From Bacteroidota bacterium (GTDB lineage: Bacteria > Bacteroidota > Bacteroidia > B-17B0 > Aurantibacillaceae), in contig JADJSH010000014.1 in NCBI GenBank assembly GCA_016711805.1, forward strand, positions 62,001 through 126,000: 64,000 bases of DNA, read 5' to 3'. The position numbers were made by a program, and so were the translations under genes. Below are positions 20,044-29,673 of the stretch, in pieces. Below the pieces are notes generated by a model. It searched no databases. It was not told the DNA's origin and saw only the letters and a list, made by a program, of their open reading frames with translations. How positions within the stretch are numbered: the stretch's first letter is position 1; every line of letters starts with the position of its first letter.

Positions 20044-20607
20044 TTACCCCTTAATCACTCTATCTTTAATTTTTACCGCAGGATTTCCTTGATAGATACT
20101 CCAAGGTTCCAAACGAGCTGTAGCTACACTATTAACGGTTAATACCGCATGACTTCCAACTTTTACACCTGGACAAACTACACATTGCGCACCAATCCAA
20201 GCTCCTTCTTCAATAGTAATATTTCCTACGATTAAATCGAACGCTACTTTTTTATAATGATGATTGCCACATAATAACATGGCTCCTTGCGATACACAAG
20301 TGTTATCGTGTAACACCACTAAACCTAAATTATCAATCCAAACGCGTTCACCAATCCACACATGATTACCAATACGCAAACGCCATGGATATTTAATATT
20401 GACGAATGGTTTAATGACTACTCCACATCCTACTTTGGCTCCAAACAAACGTAACAAAAAACGTTTGAAAGACATGATCGGAAAAGCTGAATTAAAAAAC
20501 ACAGCGTTTAATATGTACCAACAGATACGCTTAACCGAACTGCCACCTTTTTTGTACCAGTCGTTATTAAATTTTGATAGATCTGTTTTTAATCGTGTTT
20601 CTTCCAT
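20044..20607 (-). CDS. WcaF-like hexapeptide-repeat acetyltransferase
   Basis: At 187 residues it has left-handed beta-helix hexapeptide repeats (VVIKPFVNIKYPWRLRIGN, VWIGERVWIDN, ITIEEGAWIGAQCVVCPGVKVG) and catalytic His-containing LLCGNHHY. The start SKFNNDWYKKGGS is typical of WcaF-type acyltransferases that acetylate sugars during exopolysaccharide synthesis. It overlaps nothing and is followed upstream by a small unknown gene ending at 20608, so the two are probably co-transcribed with ald. No polysaccharide cluster is present here, so the acceptor is unknown. Confidence 0.8.
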   Translation of the reverse strand: MEETRLKTDLSKFNNDWYKKGGSSVKRICWYILNAVFFNSAFPIMSFKRFLLRLFGAKVGCGVVIKPFVNIKYPWRLRIGNHVWIGERVWIDNLGLVVLHDNTCVSQGAMLLCGNHHYKKVAFDLIVGNITIEEGAWIGAQCVVCPGVKVGSHAVLTVNSVATARLEPWSIYQGNPAVKIKDRVIKG

Positions 20608-21012
20608 TTATTGAATGGTATCGCAACCACAATTTGCAGATGCTGAGTTTAATAATTTTAAATCGTTGATAAAAGTAATGGTATCTCTATCTTCAACAGC
20701 CATTTCATAACGTCCGTTTTTTTCGTCAATTGGTTGTAAATAATATAATCCTGCAGGCTTTTTATGAATATCACTTAAATCATAATTCACCTGATAATCG
20801 CGCATATTAATTTTGAAAACAGGTTCAATTAAATTCAAACATTTTAATTTACATTTTGCTTTTTCGCCTAATTGCAAATGTTGGTGACGTAATTCTAACA
20901 TTTTTAATTCGTTGGGACTTGTACAACCTTTTTTATTGATAATTGAAAAAAGAATGATACAACCCGGAATAAAACCAATTAAAAATAAACGTAATCGTTG
21001 TTTAAAGTTCAT
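20608..21012 (-). CDS. Small membrane-anchored protein of unknown function
   Basis: The 134 residues start with a membrane helix (LFLIGFIPGCIILFSII, 10-26). A soluble region follows with several Cys (AKCKLKCLNL, SANCGCDTIQ at the end). The GCIILF stretch could be misread as a lipobox. I do not recognise a family. It lies 1 bp after alanine dehydrogenase on the minus strand and directly abuts the acetyltransferase gene, so the three form a tight transcription unit. Confidence 0.6.
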   Translation of the reverse strand: MNFKQRLRLFLIGFIPGCIILFSIINKKGCTSPNELKMLELRHQHLQLGEKAKCKLKCLNLIEPVFKINMRDYQVNYDLSDIHKKPAGLYYLQPIDEKNGRYEMAVEDRDTITFINDLKLLNSASANCGCDTIQ

Positions 21013-21013
21013 A

Positions 21014-22231
21014 TTACATGGCCGCCATTAAAAGATTAATATCCTTGTGCGGCAAATTAAATGTTTCACCTAAAAACTGATTGGTTAAAATACCATTGTA
21101 AATATAAACGCCATTTCTTACACCAGAATCTTTACGCACTAAACTATCAAAACCACCTTCATCTCCCATGTTCAATAAGATTTGTTGAAAGATATTACTG
21201 AAGGCATAAGAGGCTGTACGAGCTACGCGAGAAGGAATATTTGGTACGCAATAATGAATCACACCATGCTTACGAAAAACTGGTTTAGTATGATTAGTCA
21301 CAGAAGATGTTTCAAACACACCACCTTGATCAATACTTACATCAATAATCACAGAACCTGTTTTCATTTCAGAAACCATGTTTTCGGATACGATACAAGG
21401 CGTTCTTCCTTTTGATGCACGCAGAGCACCAATAGCTACATCGGCGGTTTTTAAATGTTTTTCTAATACCTTAGGAACAATTACTGAAGTGAAAATACGA
21501 GTGCCTAATTGACTTTGTAAACGACGTAAGCGTGAAGTTGAATTATCAAATACTTTTACCGTTGCGCCTAATCCTAAAGCAGCTCTTGCGGCAAATTCAC
21601 CAACAGTTCCTGCACCAATGATAACTACTTCGGTTGGAGAAATACCACTAATACCACCTAAGATAGAACCAACACCACCATTAGCATTGCTTAATAACTC
21701 TGCTGCCACCAATATTGATGTTCCTCCTGCAATTTCGCCCATAGCTCTAATAACAGGAAAAATACCAGCATCATCTGTAATTAAATCAAAAGCAACACAG
21801 TTTAATTTTTTAGCAACTAACTTCTTCAAAAAATCTTCTGGTTGAACCGTTAATTGCAAAGCCGAAAACAACGTTTGTTTTGCTTTCATGCTTTCTATTT
21901 CATCTAATGTAGGAGGTGCAATTTTTAAAATGATATCCGCTTTATACACTTCGTCGGTAGAATAAACGATTTCTGCTCCCGCTTCGCTATAATCTGTATC
22001 TTCAAAATGAGCTGCAGAACCAGCGCCTGCTTCAACAACAATTTTATGTCCGTTGTTTACTAATAACGCTACTGCATCTGGTACTAAAGGAACACGATTT
22101 TCTTGAAAAGCCATTTCTTTCGGGATTCCAATATATAATTTCCCTTTTTTACGGGCTACTTCCAACATTTCTTCCTGAGGTGCGTAACCACCTTTGGTTA
22201 AAGAAAATAAAACATCTTTGGTCATTACCAT
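21014..22231 (-). CDS. ald: Alanine dehydrogenase
   Basis: The 405-residue enzyme interconverts L-alanine and pyruvate plus ammonia with NAD. It has the family's N-terminal substrate motif (GIPKEMAFQENRVPLVPDAV), the Rossmann glycine loop VVIIGAGTVGEFAARAALG (about 213-231) and the C-terminal VIHYCVPNIPSRVARTASYA. The N-terminal 30 residues before YIGIPKE are longer than in Bacillus Ald, as in other Bacteroidota homologues. It is the first gene of the ald-hypothetical-acetyltransferase unit and starts 20 bp from the next minus-strand gene. Confidence 0.9.
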   Translation of the reverse strand: MVMTKDVLFSLTKGGYAPQEEMLEVARKKGKLYIGIPKEMAFQENRVPLVPDAVALLVNNGHKIVVEAGAGSAAHFEDTDYSEAGAEIVYSTDEVYKADIILKIAPPTLDEIESMKAKQTLFSALQLTVQPEDFLKKLVAKKLNCVAFDLITDDAGIFPVIRAMGEIAGGTSILVAAELLSNANGGVGSILGGISGISPTEVVIIGAGTVGEFAARAALGLGATVKVFDNSTSRLRRLQSQLGTRIFTSVIVPKVLEKHLKTADVAIGALRASKGRTPCIVSENMVSEMKTGSVIIDVSIDQGGVFETSSVTNHTKPVFRKHGVIHYCVPNIPSRVARTASYAFSNIFQQILLNMGDEGGFDSLVRKDSGVRNGVYIYNGILTNQFLGETFNLPHKDINLLMAAM

Positions 22232-22251
22232 GTCTTTGAACTATTTAAATA

Positions 22252-22971
22252 TTAATAATTACTACCGTGATATCTTGGTGCATTACAATCATCAATGGCT
22301 TTACGTTTTGGTCTGTAAATTAAACCAATTCTTAACTCCCACATACGTTGCCAAAACACAACACTTCCTGGAGCGATTATCTTAATCGCATCTGGATTAT
22401 AGTGTACTTCAGTAAAAAAATGCCATCTACGGCGTGAATTAAATTCATAACCAACGCCAGCATCTGGAGTAACGGTAATTTTTGGTACTAGTCCCGATAC
22501 AGTTCCATAAGCTGTAATCGCACGACTCAAATTATATTCTAAACGAGCGCCTAACATCAAATAAGGAATGCCTCTACGTCCGTAATTACCAAATATTTTA
22601 GCGAAATTATTCCATTGAATATTTGTGAACTTATTTAAGGTTGCTCCAGATCGCTGTCCTGTTCCTAAAACAATTGCAGGACGTTCCACTCCACCTTTAC
22701 TAGCATACTCAAATTCGGTTTGCCAACGAATATGGTCGTATTTTAAGAACTCACCTAAAATGCCTACACTAAAATAAACGAATTCACCCGAACGATGAGA
22801 TGGCGCAGGAATAGCATGCGCAAACGTATTATTATCTATTGGGTTCAAATTTTTATAACGATGACTCGATGTGGTTGGTCCAACAAAAAAGCCAAAGCCT
22901 CTAAAAAATTGCGCATTCATCTGAAATGTCAAATGAAGCAATGCGAAGCAAATGATGATTTTTTTAAACAT
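22252..22971 (-). CDS. Outer-membrane beta-barrel-like protein
   Basis: The 239-residue protein has a signal peptide ending QMNAQ near 21, then alternating amphipathic strands with aromatic ends (GFFVGPTTSSHRY, IRWQTEFEYASKG, YLMLGARLEYNLSRA, WHFFTEVHYNPDA, WELRIGLIYRP). This looks like a small porin-like barrel of Bacteroidota. No specific family is recognised. It starts 4 bp after fabD, so they are co-transcribed. Confidence 0.6.
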   Translation of the reverse strand: MFKKIIICFALLHLTFQMNAQFFRGFGFFVGPTTSSHRYKNLNPIDNNTFAHAIPAPSHRSGEFVYFSVGILGEFLKYDHIRWQTEFEYASKGGVERPAIVLGTGQRSGATLNKFTNIQWNNFAKIFGNYGRRGIPYLMLGARLEYNLSRAITAYGTVSGLVPKITVTPDAGVGYEFNSRRRWHFFTEVHYNPDAIKIIAPGSVVFWQRMWELRIGLIYRPKRKAIDDCNAPRYHGSNY

Positions 22972-22975
22972 AGTT

Positions 22976-23862
22976 TTAAGCGCTAACAGTTTCCATTGTT
23001 TGATTTACTTTTTTCACAAGGCCTTGTAATACTTTTCCTGGTCCAACTTCTGTAAAATGCGTTGCTCCATCTTCAATCATTTGAACAACTGTTTGAGTCC
23101 ATTTTACTGGAGCGGTTAATTGTAAAATTAAATTCTTTTTAATATCATCTGGATTTGAAACTGCATACGCGGTTACATTTTGGTATACAGGACAAATTGG
23201 TTGATTAAACGTTGTTGCATTAATAGCTGCTTCTAATTCCACACGAGCTGGTTCCATTAATGGCGAATGAAAAGCACCACCAACTGGCAATACTAAAGCA
23301 CGTTTGGCTCCTGCTGCTTTCATTTTCTCGCAAGCAATATTTATTCCTTCAATAGAACCTGAAATCACTAACTGGCCTGGGCAATTATAATTTGCAGCTA
23401 CTACTACGTGTCCGCTATCCGAAATTTCTTTACAAATGTTTTCAATGACATCATCTGCTAAATTCAAAACAGCTGCCATCGTTGATGGATTTAACTCGCA
23501 AGCTTTTTGCATAGCCATTGCACGTTTAGAAACTAAAGTCAAGGCGCTTTCAAAACTTAAGGTTTTGTTTGCTACCAATGCAGAAAATTCTCCTAAGGAA
23601 TGCCCCGCTACCATATCAGGAATAAATGACTCACCCATAGTAGCCGCTAAAATAACCGAATGTAAAAATATAGCTGGTTGAGTAACTTTAGTTTGTTTTA
23701 ATTCCTCGTCTGTACCAGTAAACATGGTATCAGTGATATTAAATCCTAATATATCGTTTGCTTGGTGAAACATTTTTTTTGCTAAATCTGAGTTATCATA
23801 TAACTCTTTTCCCATTCCAGAAAATTGAGAACCTTGACCTGGAAATACAAATGCTTTTTCAT
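22976..23862 (-). CDS. fabD: Malonyl-CoA:ACP transacylase, frameshift at codon 3
   Basis: It transfers malonyl from CoA to acyl carrier protein in fatty acid synthesis. The nucleophile Ser sits in VAGHSLGE (about 89), the catalytic His in AFHSPLM, and GQGSQFSGMG is the N-terminal glycine loop. The open frame begins only at an internal Met (23815). The sequence upstream encodes KAFVFPGQGSQ one frame off, starting from ATG 23862. One A missing from the run at 23855-23859 restores MKKAFVFPGQ and a normal 295-residue enzyme. As fabD is usually essential, the break is almost certainly a sequence error. Confidence 0.88.
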
Positions 23863-24030
23863 GATAAAACTACGTGGTTTTGTTTATATAGTTAAAACCA
23901 TAAATATAAGGAATTTAAGCTAAAAAGTGACAGGTTTCCCCTAATTAGTAACTAACGATTGAATGTTAATTGACCACTAAAAAACGACTCTAAAAAGTAT
24001 TTTTGTTACAGCAAATGTTTTGAAGTAATA

Positions 24031-24999
24031 TTATTTGTTGACTAATGCTGTTTCCTGATTAAACGTACTTGCTGTAATACGTTGTTTATCTCTGAAATAT
24101 GAAACTCCACCCCAATCAAAAATTTTCTTTTCATAAACCCAAGCCTCTTGGTCGCGAACTACTACTCGTTTGATGATAATAATACCTTGCCCTTGTTGTT
24201 GCTCTTCGGTAACACCTTGTTTATACTTAGCCACCAAAGCATTAATTTTTTTGTCTATTACTTTACTACTAGCTTCATTATTAGCTGCTACTATATTTAA
24301 CTCAACTTCGTTTTTATCTTTCGTTTTTAAAATTGGCTTTTCTTCTTCTTCAATTAATTTTAGCATCAAACTTTGCTTCGCCAATTTCTCATCTAATACC
24401 TTTTTCTCTTCATTTAATTTAGCAACGTCTTCTTTTTTCTCAGGTGTTTTTTCTAATTCTTTTTGCTGAGCTGCATTTTTTTGTAAGGCTAACTGAATGG
24501 CTTTTTTCTCAGCTTGCTTTACCTTTTTCATTTCCTCTTTTTTAGCTTTCAAGTACTCTTTGTCGTAATCAAAATTTCCTTTTTTAGAACTATAGAAAAA
24601 CTTACTGATTGGCTCATCAAACATCGAATAATCAACGCCTTCATAATATTTAAACAAATCTACATCCGCTCTGATAGCCGGCAACTTAACGCCAGCTTGA
24701 TCTTGAGGAATACCTTTAGTGCTCACACTGAAATATTTTTGAACGTAATTATTTTTAGAAATGGAAATTAAATAATCACTTCCCAATGGCAAGTAAACAT
24801 TATAACTCCCATTTTGATCAGTTTTAAATGAAGTTAACAATTTACCATCTTGCAATACTTGCACAATACTTTCAGATAAAGTTGCATTATCATTTGAAAC
24901 TCTTCCTTCAAAATCAACTGTTACATCTTGAGAAAAATTAACAGTAAAACAAAATAATAGAACAACCATAAAGGCAATTCCCTTTAAAGAAAAAGTCAT
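24031..24999 (-). CDS. Secreted protein with carboxypeptidase-regulatory-like domain and Lys/Glu coiled coil
   Basis: The 322-residue protein has a signal peptide ending near residue 23 (FTVNFSQD). A carboxypeptidase-regulatory-like beta domain follows at about 25-110 (VDFEGRVSNDNATL, SFKTDQNGSYNVYLPLGSDY). From 145 to 225 it is a charged coiled coil (KKEEMKKVKQAEKKAIQ, KEDVAKLNEEKKVLDEKL). The tail contains IIIIKRVVVRDQEAWVYEKKIFDWGG. It probably acts in the periplasm or at the outer membrane. Function unknown; both flanking gaps are over 100 bp. Confidence 0.6.
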   Translation of the reverse strand: MTFSLKGIAFMVVLLFCFTVNFSQDVTVDFEGRVSNDNATLSESIVQVLQDGKLLTSFKTDQNGSYNVYLPLGSDYLISISKNNYVQKYFSVSTKGIPQDQAGVKLPAIRADVDLFKYYEGVDYSMFDEPISKFFYSSKKGNFDYDKEYLKAKKEEMKKVKQAEKKAIQLALQKNAAQQKELEKTPEKKEDVAKLNEEKKVLDEKLAKQSLMLKLIEEEEKPILKTKDKNEVELNIVAANNEASSKVIDKKINALVAKYKQGVTEEQQQGQGIIIIKRVVVRDQEAWVYEKKIFDWGGVSYFRDKQRITASTFNQETALVNK

Positions 25000-25101
25000 T
25001 GTATTGAATTTTAAATTTGATTATAAAATTAAGCCTATAGATAAAGGCATTTAGCACATTAAATGGGATTTATAAACACTTGATTGTTAGATACAAGCCT
25101 G

Positions 25102-27956
25102 TTAAGCATTACAAATACTCGCGTAGGCGCAATATTCGCATTTATCATGGTCTTCAGTTTGCTTGAAAGCCTCTGAACTATCAATTATTTCAGAAATTTG
25201 CTGCTTTAAATGGTTCTCAAAGTCTTCCAACAATTCTGTTGTGAAATTTAAAATACCACCACCTTTGGCTTCTTCCATGATAAATTTAGGATGCTCTTCA
25301 AACTTTTTAAAAGGAATGATACAAGGTTGTAAATCTTCGGGACGAGCCAAATTATTTTTCACCACAAACCAAGCATACATAAATAACTGAAGCATTTTAT
25401 TGTATTGACTGTCTTTAAACAAATCTTCAAAATTGGTGAACTTAAATTTATCATCTGCTTTTACGGATGATTTATAATCAATAATTCTAATTTTGTTTCC
25501 AAGTTTATCAATTCTATCAGCAGAACCTTTTAAATAAATAGTTGTATTAACTCCTTTAATATCAATAGTGACAGATGCAGTCAATGCCTTTTCTAAGTCT
25601 ATTAAACTTAAAAGCTCGTTTGTTTTTATAGAATCTTGAATCAGCTTTAAATCGTTTCTTAATAATTTATTGACGTATTCATATAAAACTTTTCGTTGCA
25701 AAAAATTCTTCCCAAACTGGCTTTCTCTTTGACTAAAGTAATTTTGAAAAATCAGGTTTACACTTTCTTCTGTTTTTGAGAGGCAATGTTTTAAGTTATC
25801 TTCTGTTAAAACTGTTCCTATATAAGGCTTATAAAGCATCTCCAACGATTCATGTAAAATGGAGCCTTGTGTGTTAGCTTCCGCACTCTCTTCAACATCT
25901 TCGGTTTCCTTAATCCCTACACCATATCTAAAAAAGAAACGTAAAGCACAATCTTTGTACGTAATCAAAGCCGAAGGGCTTAATCCACTGTACTCATCAT
26001 TAGTGGTTAGCTTTTTAATAATGGGCGCTAAATTAAAATCTGTCTTATCAATGTTAATCACATTTCTTGAACTCGCAGGCAATTCACCGCCACTTAACAT
26101 TACCTCTGTAATGGTATGATGCGGGTTATATTTTTGTAATTCAAATTGCAGCTGTGTAATAAACCTACTTTTTTCACCAGAGCCTAACACGCTGTGTTCG
26201 GTATTATAGGTAATCAAAACATTACTGGCTCTTTGTAAAATTCGATAAAAGTGATAAGCATAAACTGCATCTTTATCGCCATACAATGGCATGCCGTGAT
26301 AACGCTTTAAGTCGTTAGGAATAAATGAATTAGCGGATTTACCTGAAGGTAAAACTCCTTCATTGACACCCAATAAAATGATGTTTTCAAAATCCAAAGT
26401 ACGGGTTTCTAAAACTCCCATAATTTGCAAACCTTGCAAAGGTTCACCAATAAATGGTACAGAAGCCGCTCCGATAATTTGCTTGTATAAACTTTTTAAA
26501 GTGAGTAATGAATCTAGATAATGATGTGTTTGAATTAAAGACTGTAAGCGATTAAAATACTTGGTGAATACATGTAAGTATTCGTTTTCGGTTGATGATA
26601 ACTGCAAGTCATCATTTTCGGAAGCATTAAACACTTCAATGATTTGAGACATAGATAAAATCCCCTGCGAGGAATTTGACCATGAATTAAATAAAGATTC
26701 AATGTATTTATAATTGTCTTCGAACAATTCGGCAAGCACTTTGGTATTTAACCACACATAATTTTTATCTATTATTTTTTGAATAATCGATTGTAAATGA
26801 ACACTTGGGTTAAACGATTTATAATACTTTTTAAATAAAGAATTTTGTAGAATTTTAAACACATCGGCAAAGTAAAAACTACTAGAGGCACCTGCCTTTT
26901 GAGTGGATTGATGCAAACTAATTAAGTTATCCATCAAATCGTAAATTGGTGACAAACGCAAAGGATATTCCATGGTAATATTCACATGTTTTACTTCGTC
27001 TGGTAATTGATTTAAAATAGGGAATAACAAACTTTCGTCTGCTAAAACCACAGCCGTTTTATTTAATGATTTCCCTTGTCTAATCCATTCATGCAATTGA
27101 TGAGATACGACTTGCGCCTGCCCCATTTGCTTTGGAACGGCAACAATATCAATATGTTTTGGAATATCTTTAAAATCATTACCGATATAATTTTTGGTAT
27201 CTAACCATGTATTGGTAAAGTTTTTTCGAAGAAACAAACCAGCTTCGTATTCTTCATTATCCACATAGTATTTATCTCCGTCCCAAATTATATGTGCTTT
27301 TTTCTCCTTTACCAAATCCGAAAAATAATCGTCTCCGCTTTGTTTAATGCATTAAAGCCACAAATCAATATTTTGGAAAACTGATTAATATAAGCTGACT
27401 CTTTATACCCTTCAACCGACTTACGATACATTAAACCTTGGTAGGCCTGTTTTTTTTGAAGCAATAGCTTAGAGAACTCCTTATAAATAGTTCCCATTTG
27501 AAACATAAAGTCGATATAATCCTGCTGAGTAGACGTTAAGTCGTCCGCACTCAAACTCCAGTTTTCAATTTCTTTGATTTCTTTTAAGTTTTGGTACAAC
27601 GAATCTGTATCCACCAAATAGCGATCCGCTTCATTAAAATCCTGCAACATTAATGTTCCCCATTTGGCAAAAGCGTCAAAGGTCTCGGCTTTTTCTTTCA
27701 AAATACCGACATAAACCTGATACAAATCGCAAATTAAATCAATACTATCAGCCTGTTGCAAGCCAGATAATTCTGCAACCAATTCCTCAGCGCTAATAAT
27801 CGTGGGCAACCAAATTGTTTTTTGAAATGCCAGAGCCAAATGCTGTTTTAAATACAAAGCACCTCGTTTATTAGGCAATACAATACATAAATGCTCCGTA
27901 TCATTGGCATGATGCTCAAATATGTATTTGGCTATGTATTGTAAAAAAGGCGTCAT
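25102..27956 (-). CDS. AddB/RecB-like helicase-nuclease (PD-(D/E)XK), one frameshift
   Basis: The N-terminal part (27309-27956) and the main part (25102-27315) join into about 950 residues if one A is added at 27321-27325. N-terminal helicase-like motifs include CIVLPNKRGALYLKQHL. The middle has LGVNEGVLPSGK and TYNTEHSVLGSGEKSRFI. The C-terminal nuclease shows GSADRIDKLGNKIRIIDYKSS and ends in a Cys cluster (KCEYCAYASIC) that holds a [4Fe-4S] cluster in AddB proteins. This points to end resection in double-strand break repair. An AddA-like partner is not in the window. The Walker A Lys is not evident, as in AddB, which has a degenerate helicase. Confidence 0.78.
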
Positions 27957-28136
27957 TTAAATTAAAACTACATTGAGTTTAAGATTAGAAAAGTAATAAA
28001 AAAGAGGCTTTAAAAGCCATTAGTTAATAAAATAATGTGGCGATTTTTTACCAATACAACTACTTTTTTTCCGCTTGTGTAGTTGGGTAATAATAAGGGC
28101 TTTTTTGAGTAAATTTACCTGATTTTTAAAATAACT

Positions 28137-29576
28137 ATGAAGACTCTATTATTCGGCTTTTTGTTTATTGGATTTACACAAATATCCTTTTCTCAATCTA
28201 ACATTTGGGATTTGCAACAATGTGTAGATTATGCTCAAAAAAATAACATTACATTAAAGCAATCTGAGATTAATGCCCGCATTAATAAAAACAATGCTAC
28301 TCAGAGCAAAGCAGCTATTTTACCAACCGTAAATGCAGGAGCGCAACATACCTACAACTTTGGTAGAACCATTGACCGTTACACCAATACTTTTGCGAAT
28401 ACACAGGTATTGTCACAAAACTTTTATATATCTTCTAACGTTGTGCTTTGGTCGGGTTTAGCACAATATAATACCATTAAAGCAAATCAATATCAATATT
28501 TGTCAAGCACAGAAACGTATTTACAACAAAAAAATGATTTAGCCTTAAATGTAGCAACTAGCTACATTAATGTTATTTTTAGTAATGAAATTTTACAAAT
28601 TGCTCAAGCACAATTTAAAATCACTCAAGAGCAATTAGATCGTACGCAAAAATTAGCGGATGCTGGAACACTCGCTAAAAGTGCTGTTTACGATTTAAAG
28701 GCACAACTAGCTAATGAAGAAGCAAATGTAACAGCTTCTGACAACAATTATCAAATAGCTCTATTAACATTAAAACAATTATTAAATTTAGATACTCTAA
28801 ATAATTTTAATATCTCAAAGCCAAATGTTGATGTGATGAATAATGAGTTAGCCTCATTATCCGTTCAAAATATTTATGAAACCGCTCTTAAAAACCAACA
28901 CTCTATTAAAGCGGCGAACTTTAATGTGTTGGCCGCTGAAAAAAGTTTAGATATTGCCAAAGGCCGTGTAAGTCCTACTTTATCGGCAACTGGTAGTTTA
29001 GGTACTGGTACTTCTGAATTAGATAAGAACATTGATGGTATAAATTATATAGGCCCTGAACAAACGCAATATTATTTAGCTGACCCATCTAACCCTTCAA
29101 TACCATTAGCTCCAGTTTACCAACCAAAAGTGGATATTGTTACTTCTAAAAAACCATTTGCAGATCAGTTCAAAGACAACGTCAATAAGAGTATTGGTTT
29201 TACTTTATCTATTCCTTTATTTAATGGCTTGCAAACGGTTACGGGCGTTAAAAATGCTAAGTTAAATACATTAAATGCTAAGTATAGTCAGGATTTAACA
29301 GAACAAAATTTATATAAAACCATTGCCCAAGCCTACGCCAATGCAAGAGCTGCTTTAAATACTTACAATGCTAACAAATCATCGGTTGAAGCAAATGAAC
29401 AATCTTTTTATTATGCTCAACAAAAATATAATGTAGGTGCCATTAGTACATTTGATTATAACAATGCTAAAACACGTTTACAAAATGCACAAGGAAATTT
29501 AGTACAAGCAAAATATGATTATGTATTTAAATTAAAGGTATTAGACTTTTATCAAGGAAAAGAATTGAAATTTTAA
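28137..29576 (+). CDS. TolC-family outer membrane efflux protein
   Basis: The 479-residue protein has a signal peptide ending ISFSQ near 20 and the duplicated outer-membrane efflux fold: LQQCVDYAQKNNITLKQSEI at the start of repeat 1, coiled helices (LDRTQKLADAGTLAKSAVYDLKAQL), strand SIGFTLSIPLFNGLQTVTGVKNAK, then repeat 2 (YYAQQKYNVGAISTFDYNNAK). It forms the outer-membrane tunnel for the periplasmic adaptor encoded 97 bp downstream; an inner-membrane permease is not in the window. Confidence 0.88.
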   Translation: MKTLLFGFLFIGFTQISFSQSNIWDLQQCVDYAQKNNITLKQSEINARINKNNATQSKAAILPTVNAGAQHTYNFGRTIDRYTNTFANTQVLSQNFYISSNVVLWSGLAQYNTIKANQYQYLSSTETYLQQKNDLALNVATSYINVIFSNEILQIAQAQFKITQEQLDRTQKLADAGTLAKSAVYDLKAQLANEEANVTASDNNYQIALLTLKQLLNLDTLNNFNISKPNVDVMNNELASLSVQNIYETALKNQHSIKAANFNVLAAEKSLDIAKGRVSPTLSATGSLGTGTSELDKNIDGINYIGPEQTQYYLADPSNPSIPLAPVYQPKVDIVTSKKPFADQFKDNVNKSIGFTLSIPLFNGLQTVTGVKNAKLNTLNAKYSQDLTEQNLYKTIAQAYANARAALNTYNANKSSVEANEQSFYYAQQKYNVGAISTFDYNNAKTRLQNAQGNLVQAKYDYVFKLKVLDFYQGKELKF

Positions 29577-29585
29577 AAAACATTT

Positions 29586-29657
29586 TCCCGCAGATAACGC
29601 GGATGAACGCAGATTATGTTCAAATCAAATCTGCGAAAATCTGAGAAATCCGCGGGA
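29586..29657. repeat. Imperfect inverted repeat between tolC-like and adaptor genes
   Basis: The arms TCCCGCAGATAACGCGGATG... and its counterpart ending AAATCCGCGGGA match at 22 of 30 positions when one is reverse-complemented. Each arm has a roughly 8-11-base CGC(A/G)GAT periodicity. It fills the gap between two genes of one operon, 9 bp after the first stop and 17 bp before the next start. Confidence 0.65.
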
Positions 29658-29673
29658 CCACAAAACAAAAAAT

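Noticed and set aside
29586..29657. CRISPR-like or transcription terminator element
   Set aside because: It has no regular repeat-spacer units. The hairpin is imperfect and is not followed by a T tract on either strand.
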